Positions 6,745 through 12,252 of a stretch of DNA of 12,252 nt are shown piece by piece; position 1 is the stretch's first letter; each line of letters opens with the position of its first letter. Origin of the DNA: Chitinophaga pinensis (GTDB lineage: Bacteria > Bacteroidota > Bacteroidia > Chitinophagales > Chitinophagaceae). Under the pieces are notes generated by a model. It was not told the origin of the DNA and ran no database searches. It worked only from the letters and a program-made list of their open reading frames with translations. The position numbers and the translations under genes are program-made. The stretch lies in assembly GCA_943331145.2 (NCBI GenBank), contig CALQKL020000046.1, positions 1 through 12,252 of the forward strand, written 5' to 3'.

Positions 6745-8346
6745 ATGAGACAAACTGATTTTTTAGTGATTGGATCTGGGATTGCAGGGTTGACCTATGC
6801 ACTAAAAATCGCGCAAGATTTTCCAAATAAAAAAATCACCATTCTTACCAAAGCCAACTCCGACGAAACCAATACCAAGTATGCACAAGGCGGAATTGCA
6901 GCAGTGATGAATTTGGATGCAGATAGTTTTAACAAACATATTGAGGACACTTTAATTGCTGGTGATGGAATTTGCAATGAAAAAGTAGTTGAATTGGTGG
7001 TTAAAGAAGGCGTGGATCGAATTGAAGAAATGATTTCATGGGGTGCAGAATTTGACAAGCATGAAGGTGGAGATTTTAAATTGGGTAAAGAAGGCGGACA
7101 CAGCGAAAATAGAATCCTTCATCACAAAGATGTTACTGGATTGGAGATGGAAAGAGCACTTCTTGAATCCATAAAAAAACATAAGAATATTGATTTAATT
7201 AGCCATTGTTTTGTTTTGGATTTAATTACTCAACATCATCTTGGATATTTGGTTACCAAATCAACACCAGATATTGAATGCTATGGTGTTTATGTTTTAA
7301 ATCTAGAAAATAAAAAAATAGAAAAAATAATTTCTAAGATTACCATGCTTGCCACAGGTGGAAATGGGCAAGTATATAGAACAACCACCAATCCTACCAT
7401 TGCTACTGGTGATGGTGTTGCTATGGTTTATCGTGCAAAAGGAAGAATTGAAAATATGGAGTTCATTCAGTTTCATCCAACCGCATTATATGAAGCTGGG
7501 GTAAAAGGTCATTCGTTTCTCATAACGGAAGCGGTTAGGGGCGACGGTGCTATTTTGAGGAACTCAAATGGAGAGGCATTCATGCAGAAATATGATGCAC
7601 GTAAAGATTTGGCACCAAGAGATATTGTGGCAAGGGCAATTGATCAGGAAATGAAAATCAATGGTACCGAGTTTGTATATCTTGATTGTAGAGAAATGGA
7701 TCAACAAAATTTCAAAGCGCATTTCCCCAACATCACCAATAAATGTTTATCATTAGGCATTGATGTTGCTAAAGATTTAATTCCGGTTGCACCTGCTGCA
7801 CATTACAGTTGTGGTGGTGTAAAAACAGATGAATGGGGTAGAACATCTATAAAAAATTTATTCGCTACTGGAGAATGCGGAAGCACTGGATTACACGGCG
7901 CAAACCGATTGGCTAGTAATTCATTGCTTGAAGCCATGGTTTTTGCACATCGAAGTTATTTGGTTGCATCTAAAGAAATAGAAAACATTTCCTTCCGCAA
8001 CGACATTCCGGATTGGAACATGGAGGGTACAACTGCGCCAAAAGAAATGATTTTAATTACCCAAAGTTTGAAAGAGCTTAAATTGTTGATGAGTGATTAT
8101 GTTGGTATTGTACGAAATAACGAACGTTTACAAAGAGCCAATCGCAGACTAGATTTACTTCATGATGAAACAGAAAGATTGTATGAAAAAACAGAAGTTT
8201 CACCACAGCTTTGTGAACTCAGAAATATGATTACAGTAGCTTACCTTATTGTAAAAAGTGCAGAACTTCGAAAAGAAAGCAGGGGCTTGCATTTCAATAC
8301 AGACTACCCGTATAAAAACACATTGTTACAAAATACCGTACTTTAA
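6745..8346 (+). CDS. nadB: L-aspartate oxidase NadB
   Basis: FAD-dependent oxidation of L-aspartate to iminoaspartate, the first step of de novo NAD synthesis; NadA then makes quinolinate. The 533 residues match the usual length. The Rossmann FAD motif GSGIAG is at 10-15, followed by NTKYAQGGIAAV (43-54) and EGGHSENRILHHKDVTG (116-132). Active-site segments are EFIQFHPTALYE with His244, TEAVRGDGA, LAPRDIVARAID (289-300) and PAAHYSCGGV with His353. The C-terminal FAD-contacting stretch TGLHGANRLASNSLLEA (381-397) and the helical tail RKESRGLHFNTDYP are also intact. The last motif and the GGHS segment separate it from succinate dehydrogenase flavoproteins. nadA and nadC are not in the window. 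The ATG at 6745 places the FAD motif at the expected distance; a 15-base gap follows ispG. Confidence 0.96.
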   Translation: MRQTDFLVIGSGIAGLTYALKIAQDFPNKKITILTKANSDETNTKYAQGGIAAVMNLDADSFNKHIEDTLIAGDGICNEKVVELVVKEGVDRIEEMISWGAEFDKHEGGDFKLGKEGGHSENRILHHKDVTGLEMERALLESIKKHKNIDLISHCFVLDLITQHHLGYLVTKSTPDIECYGVYVLNLENKKIEKIISKITMLATGGNGQVYRTTTNPTIATGDGVAMVYRAKGRIENMEFIQFHPTALYEAGVKGHSFLITEAVRGDGAILRNSNGEAFMQKYDARKDLAPRDIVARAIDQEMKINGTEFVYLDCREMDQQNFKAHFPNITNKCLSLGIDVAKDLIPVAPAAHYSCGGVKTDEWGRTSIKNLFATGECGSTGLHGANRLASNSLLEAMVFAHRSYLVASKEIENISFRNDIPDWNMEGTTAPKEMILITQSLKELKLLMSDYVGIVRNNERLQRANRRLDLLHDETERLYEKTEVSPQLCELRNMITVAYLIVKSAELRKESRGLHFNTDYPYKNTLLQNTVL

Positions 8347-8361
8347 TACAATTCATTTTTT

Positions 8362-9270
8362 ATGTACTATATCCTTTATGGCATTTTTTATTTAATTTCT
8401 TTATTGCCGCTTTTTATACTTTATCGCATCAGCGATTTTGCCTTTTTTATTATTTATCATGTGGTAAAATATAGGCGAGATGTAGCGATGAATAATTTAC
8501 AAATTGCTTTTCCTGAAAAGTCTAATGCAGAAAAAAAACAAATTGCTAAAAAGTTCTACAAAAATTTTACAGACACGTTTATTGAAACCATTAAAATGAT
8601 TAGCATTTCAGATAAAGGGTTTAATAAAATGGTTGAATCTGATTTGTCTCAAGCCATTAAAATGGCTGAAACAGGCAAATCTATTCAGTTTCATGCGGGC
8701 CATCAATTTAATTGGGAGCTTGCCAATTGGATTATAGCTAGAGACATGCCGATTCCTTTTATTGGCATTTATATGAAAATCGGAAGTCCTGCAATTAATA
8801 AAATATTTTATAATCTGCGTTCTAAAAAAGGAACAATTTTGGTGTCTACACACGAGTTTAAAAATAAAATGCATGCTCTTTTCAATAGTCAATATTGTAT
8901 AGGATTGGCTGCCGATCAAAATCCCGCTCACGGATATAACGCGTATTGGCTCAACTTTTTTGGGAAGCCTGCGCCATTTGTTACGGGGCCAGAAAAAGGG
9001 GCAATCAAAAATAACACGGCTGTTATTTTTATGAAACTTATAAAAATAAAACGCGGAAAATATAAATTTGAAACCGAGGTTTTGGTGAAAGACGTTTCGA
9101 ATTTAAAAGAAGGTGAATTAACCCGATTGTATCGCAATAAATTAGAAGAAACCATTCGCCAAAATCCTGATAATTATTTGTGGACCCACCGGAGATGGAA
9201 GTGGCCATATAAGAGTGAATATGCAGAAAAATGGATAGACGATGCGCCAATACCAACTGTTGAACAATAA
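8362..9270 (+). CDS. LpxL/HtrB-like lysophospholipid acyltransferase family protein
   Basis: Membrane-anchored acyltransferase of the LpxL/HtrB (lipid A biosynthesis acyltransferase) family, which moves an acyl chain onto a lipid A precursor or, in some members, another lipid. The 302-residue protein opens with a hydrophobic anchor (about 1-35), followed by RRDVAMNNLQIAFPE, typical of the family. The catalytic H-x4-E motif is H114-QFNW-E119. The family's ADQNP block is at 184-188 with FFGKPAPF after it, and WTHRRWKWP is at 274-282, matching the C-terminal W-x-HRR signature. The substrate cannot be told from the sequence: a lipid A secondary acyltransferase is the default, but Bacteroidota relatives also act on ornithine or glycine lipids. 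The start is the first ATG, 15 bases after nadB, so it may be read with ispG-nadB. Confidence 0.88.
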   Translation: MYYILYGIFYLISLLPLFILYRISDFAFFIIYHVVKYRRDVAMNNLQIAFPEKSNAEKKQIAKKFYKNFTDTFIETIKMISISDKGFNKMVESDLSQAIKMAETGKSIQFHAGHQFNWELANWIIARDMPIPFIGIYMKIGSPAINKIFYNLRSKKGTILVSTHEFKNKMHALFNSQYCIGLAADQNPAHGYNAYWLNFFGKPAPFVTGPEKGAIKNNTAVIFMKLIKIKRGKYKFETEVLVKDVSNLKEGELTRLYRNKLEETIRQNPDNYLWTHRRWKWPYKSEYAEKWIDDAPIPTVEQ

Positions 9271-9329
9271 ATAGTAAACGATTATTTTCACTTTTTAATT
9301 ATTAGCTTTACACTACATCAACGCTTTAA

Positions 9330-10361
9330 ATGGCCAAGGAAATAAAAAATACGAGCAAGGAAATCTTACAATCTCCCGATAAGGAGTTTGAAAATAATAT
9401 TCGTCCCGGCTATATCAAAGAATTTAGCGGGCAAGGCCAGATTATAGAAAACATTAGCATTTTTATAAAAGCATCCAAAATGCGTGGTGAAGCTTTGGAT
9501 CATATTTTATTTCATGGTCCTCCAGGATTAGGAAAAACTACGCTTTCGAGAATTGTAGCCAATGAGATGGGTGTTAGCATTAAAGAAACTTCTGGTCCAG
9601 TTATTGAAAAGCCAGGAGATTTAGCGGGCTTACTCACCAATTTAGAACCTAATGATGTTTTATTTATTGATGAAATTCATCGATTAAGTACGGTTGTAGA
9701 AGAATATCTCTATGCCGCAATGGAAGATTTTAGGATAGATATTATGATTGATAGCGGTCCAAATGCAAGAAGCGTGCAACTTACATTGAATCCATTTACT
9801 TTAATTGGCGCTACTACAAGAAGCGGTTTACTAACAGCTCCTTTGCTTTCAAGGTTTGGCATTAAATCAAGACTTGAATATTACGATTCAGAAACGTTGA
9901 AAAACATATTATTGAGAAGTGCTTCTATATTAAATTCTAAAATTACTAGTGATGCTGCTGGAGAGATTGCTAGAAGAAGTAGGGGGACGCCTCGTATTGC
10001 AAATGGATTGCTGCGTAGGGTTCGAGATTTTGCACAAGTCTTAGGAAATGGCGTTATCGACATGAATATTACAGAACATGCTTTGCGTGCTTTAAACGTT
10101 GATCAGTATGGATTAGATGAAATGGACAATAGAATTTTAAGTACTATAATCGAGAAGTTCAAAGGCGGCCCTGTGGGCATTACAACAATTGCTACAGCTG
10201 TTGGCGAAGAACCTGGAACATTAGAAGAAGTGTATGAGCCATTTTTAATTCAAGAAGGATTTATCATGCGAACGGCAAGAGGTAGAGAAGTAACTGAAAA
10301 AGCGTACAAGCATCTTGGAAAAATTCCACGCAAAAATGGAAATCAAATCGATTTATTTTAA
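9330..10361 (+). CDS. ruvB: Holliday junction branch migration helicase RuvB
   Basis: AAA+ motor of the RuvAB complex, which drives branch migration of Holliday junctions in recombinational repair with RuvA and RuvC. The 343-residue protein is complete. Walker A is GPPGLGKTT at 63-71, Walker B VLFIDEIH at 110-117, sensor 1 IGATTRSGLL at 159-168 and the arginine finger Arg175 in LLSRFG. Sensor 2 Arg222 is in RSRGTPRIANGLLRRVRDFA. The C-terminal winged helix carries EEPGTLEEVYEPFLIQEGFI, expected to bind DNA. Where many relatives have ANRLLRR this protein has ANGLLRR, a small departure. A 59-base gap precedes it, with only a weak -7-like TAGCTTTA at 9303-9310. Its stop overlaps the convergent glycosylase stop by 4 bases, leaving no room for a terminator between them. 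Confidence 0.97.
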   Translation: MAKEIKNTSKEILQSPDKEFENNIRPGYIKEFSGQGQIIENISIFIKASKMRGEALDHILFHGPPGLGKTTLSRIVANEMGVSIKETSGPVIEKPGDLAGLLTNLEPNDVLFIDEIHRLSTVVEEYLYAAMEDFRIDIMIDSGPNARSVQLTLNPFTLIGATTRSGLLTAPLLSRFGIKSRLEYYDSETLKNILLRSASILNSKITSDAAGEIARRSRGTPRIANGLLRRVRDFAQVLGNGVIDMNITEHALRALNVDQYGLDEMDNRILSTIIEKFKGGPVGITTIATAVGEEPGTLEEVYEPFLIQEGFIMRTARGREVTEKAYKHLGKIPRKNGNQIDLF

Positions 10362-11026
10362 GCCGATTTCCAACCCCATAAATATCTGCAAGCATAGGTT
10401 CTGTATGGGCTCCATGATGACGCAATTTCAGCCATGCTTATTTTCATGTTTTTCTTATTGGAGTTGTCTATTTCAAACAAGGCGCACATTTTTTGTTGAA
10501 TGCCCAAATCGTCCACAGCAAAAACATCTTCTCTTCCTAGTGCAAACATCAATATCATTTCTACAGTCCATCTGCCAACGCCTTTAATCTGAATAAGTAG
10601 ATCGATTAACGTTTCGTCATCCATCTTGTTAAGCTTGCTGTCCGTAAGTTTATGTTCTAAGAAAAAATGGCAAACATTTAAAAGATAATTTGTTTTAGAT
10701 TCAGACAAACCTATTCCTTTTAAGGTGTCGAACGGCGTTGAAATGATTTCTTCTAAATTTGGTTTTTTGCTATCGTATAAATCTAAAAATCTTTGTTGAA
10801 TTATCTTGGCAACTTTTGTACTCAATTGCTGACTGATGATTGAAAAACAAATCCACAAATAAATGTTTTTCTCTTTTTTTAAAACAATAGGCTCTTGAAC
10901 TGAAATGATTGATTTCAATTTTTTGTCTTTGTTCAAATGTTTGATATGGTCCAAAATGTAATAATGTTTAAATCCAGCATCCAGCAAATTAAGCAACACC
11001 CCAAGTTGTGTTTCCTTCTTTATCAT
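10358..11026 (-). CDS. AlkA-like DNA-3-methyladenine glycosylase (HhH-GPD family)
   Basis: Base-excision repair glycosylase expected to remove alkylated purines such as 3-methyladenine. The 222-residue protein has the core helical HhH-GPD fold without the N-terminal TBP-like domain of E. coli AlkA, as in many short bacterial homologues. WICFSIISQQLSTKVA (58-73) begins the core. The hairpin QIKGVGRWTVEM is at 146-157, and VFAVDDLGIQQ places the catalytic Asp at 173. WSPYRTYACRYLWGW closes the domain. No iron-sulphur cysteine loop is present, separating it from Nth and MutY. The ATG at 11026 overlaps the end of cysS by 38 bases on the same strand. A TTG at 10954 would begin with Asp-His-Ile-Lys, lies beyond the cysS stop, and may be the true start (198 residues). 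The two genes are probably transcribed together. Confidence 0.9.
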   Translation of the reverse strand: MIKKETQLGVLLNLLDAGFKHYYILDHIKHLNKDKKLKSIISVQEPIVLKKEKNIYLWICFSIISQQLSTKVAKIIQQRFLDLYDSKKPNLEEIISTPFDTLKGIGLSESKTNYLLNVCHFFLEHKLTDSKLNKMDDETLIDLLIQIKGVGRWTVEMILMFALGREDVFAVDDLGIQQKMCALFEIDNSNKKNMKISMAEIASSWSPYRTYACRYLWGWKSA

Positions 11027-12252
11027 CTTTAATTAGAATGCCAAGTTGCGTAAGTTGGTTTCTAATTTTATCAGAAGTAGCAAAATCTTTATTCGCTTTG
11101 GCTTCTTTTCTAATGTCAAGTAGCAATTGCATAATGGGGTTTAGCAACTCATTGTTTTGATCATTGATGTTGGTTAAACCAAATACATCTTCTAAAAAAA
11201 CTTGAAACGAATCTTTCATTTTTTGTAATGTAGAAGCGCTAATGGCATCAAAAGGAATCAATCCATCTTTTAGCGAATTGATAATGGGCGCTATTTCAAA
11301 CATATTGGCAATTACCCTTGGGCTACCAAAATCATCATCCATAAATATTTCAAACTCATTTAACCAGTTGGTTATTTTTGAATCAAGTTCTGCGTCAGTA
11401 GGTGTTGTGGCATTTGATACAGGTAAATTTTTCAAAACCTCGTAAGCATCCCATAAACGCTTCAATGCTTTTTCGCTTGCCGATAAAGCCTCGCTGCTAA
11501 AATCTAAAGTGCTTCTATAATGACTTTGTAAAATAAAAAAACGAACCGTCATTGGATGAAAGGCTTGCGTTAAAAGTGGATGATTGCCACTAAACATTTC
11601 CGTTAGTTTAATAACGTTGTTGTAGCTTTTTCCCATCTTTCTACCGTTGATGGTAATCATATTGTTGTGCATCCAATAGCGTGCAGGTGCTTTGCCATTG
11701 GCAATAGTCGATTGGGCAATTTCGCTTTCGTGATGCGGAAATTGCAAATCCATTCCACCACCGTGGATATCAAATTCTTCGCCTAAATATTTGCAACTCA
11801 TTGCCGAGCACTCGATATGCCATCCCGGGAAACCTTCGCCCCAAGGACTTTTCCAACGCATTAAATGTTCTGGTGGTGCATTTTTCCAAAGGGCAAAATC
11901 AACCTTATTTATTTTTTCATCTTGACCGTCGAGGTCGCGGGTGGTTTCTAAAAGTTCATCTATTTTTCTGCCCGAAAGCTTACCATAACTATATTCTTCG
12001 GCATATTTTTTGACATCAAAATATACCGAGCAGTTTTTTTCATAAGCATAACCTTTGGCCATAATATCCTCAATCATCGAAATCTGCTCGATGACATGAC
12101 CAGTGGCGGTGGGCTCAATGCTTGGACTTAAGTTATTGAACAAACGCATACCCCAATGAAACAGTTCGGTGTATTTGTGCACCAATTCCATCGGTTCTAA
12201 TTTCTCTAATAAAGCCTTGCCTGCAATTTTGTCTTCAGCATCCCGACCTTCT
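10989..12252 (-). CDS. cysS: Cysteinyl-tRNA synthetase CysS, partial (5' end beyond the window)
   Basis: Class I aminoacyl-tRNA synthetase charging tRNA-Cys. About 420 residues are in the window and the N-terminus with the HIGH motif is cut off at the right edge. The ATG at 12191 is internal: the frame stays open to 12252 and the upstream codons read GRDAEDKIAGKALLEKLEP, which is normal CysS sequence. Counting from that internal Met, PSIEPTATGHVIEQI is at 23-37 and the zinc ligands are seen in GWHIECSAM (Cys128) and FPHHESEIAQS (His153, Glu157 region). The adenylation loop is KMGKS at 185-189 in place of KMSKS, a variant I expect in Bacteroidota. The C-terminal helical domain ends at TTWGVA. 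The short glycosylase gene follows, overlapping or closely spaced. Confidence 0.96.
   Translation of the reverse strand, partial: EGRDAEDKIAGKALLEKLEPMELVHKYTELFHWGMRLFNNLSPSIEPTATGHVIEQISMIEDIMAKGYAYEKNCSVYFDVKKYAEEYSYGKLSGRKIDELLETTRDLDGQDEKINKVDFALWKNAPPEHLMRWKSPWGEGFPGWHIECSAMSCKYLGEEFDIHGGGMDLQFPHHESEIAQSTIANGKAPARYWMHNNMITINGRKMGKSYNNVIKLTEMFSGNHPLLTQAFHPMTVRFFILQSHYRSTLDFSSEALSASEKALKRLWDAYEVLKNLPVSNATTPTDAELDSKITNWLNEFEIFMDDDFGSPRVIANMFEIAPIINSLKDGLIPFDAISASTLQKMKDSFQVFLEDVFGLTNINDQNNELLNPIMQLLLDIRKEAKANKDFATSDKIRNQLTQLGILIKDDKEGNTTWGVA

Noticed and set aside
8608..8931. 107-codon - strand reading frame inside the acyltransferase gene
   Set aside because: It lies opposite well-conserved acyltransferase motifs and shows no recognisable features of its own.
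9271..9329. Terminator or strong promoter before ruvB
   Set aside because: No GC-rich stem with a T-run is visible; TAGCTTTA at 9303-9310 differs from the -7 consensus and has no clear -33 partner.
10315..10587. Overlapping + strand reading frame after ruvB
   Set aside because: It is antisense to the conserved glycosylase core and has low-complexity Ser/Phe/Cys composition; a shadow frame.
11842..12191. ATG at 12191 as the start of cysS
   Set aside because: The frame remains open to the window edge and the upstream codons encode typical CysS sequence (DKIAGKALLEKLEP); the HIGH motif must lie outside the window, so this is an internal Met.
1..12252. A defence, toxin-antitoxin or secondary-metabolite system
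   Set aside because: Every substantial gene is assigned to a housekeeping, gliding, envelope or repair family, and no integrase, transposase, attachment site or composition break is seen.

Overview
The window looks like ordinary chromosome from a low-GC member of the Bacteroidota, probably close to the Chitinophagaceae (family placement is inference). Three things point this way: the linked gliding genes gldE and gldD, the long form of IspG with an extra central domain, and a promoter element of the Bacteroidota TAnnTTTG type placed almost on top of a start codon. I see no mobile element, CRISPR array, tRNA, rRNA or defence system. Coding density is very high and no gene-free stretch exceeds about 150 bases.

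Layout. Nine genes run on the + strand from position 14 to 10361: mutY (adenine glycosylase), gldE and gldD (gliding/type IX secretion-associated membrane protein and lipoprotein), a cysteine-rich DUF3109-type protein, a lipoprotein with a class D beta-lactamase fold but no catalytic residues, ispG (isoprenoid synthesis), nadB (NAD synthesis), an LpxL/HtrB-like acyltransferase (membrane lipid or lipid A) and ruvB (Holliday junction motor). Two genes run on the - strand from the right edge back to 10358: cysS (5' end outside the window) and an AlkA-like DNA glycosylase. The two groups meet tail to tail, and the stop codons of ruvB and the glycosylase gene overlap in the sequence TTAA.

How the genes relate. 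gldE-gldD is a conserved pair. The class D-like gene lies 4 bases upstream of ispG, and nadB and the acyltransferase follow with gaps of 15 bases each, so these four may be co-transcribed. IspG feeds the isoprenoid pool used for undecaprenyl phosphate, which loosely links it to the cell-envelope genes beside it. MutY, RuvB and the AlkA-like enzyme are all DNA repair proteins but are not obviously one operon.

The observation most worth following is the class D-like lipoprotein. Its YGN, KTG and WxxGW signatures are intact, but the nucleophile motif STFK reads ETFD, so both the catalytic serine and the carbamylated lysine are missing. It is preceded by five copies of a 7-bp A/C-rich tandem repeat. 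Everything else is mostly housekeeping, with a few start-site and overlap curiosities.
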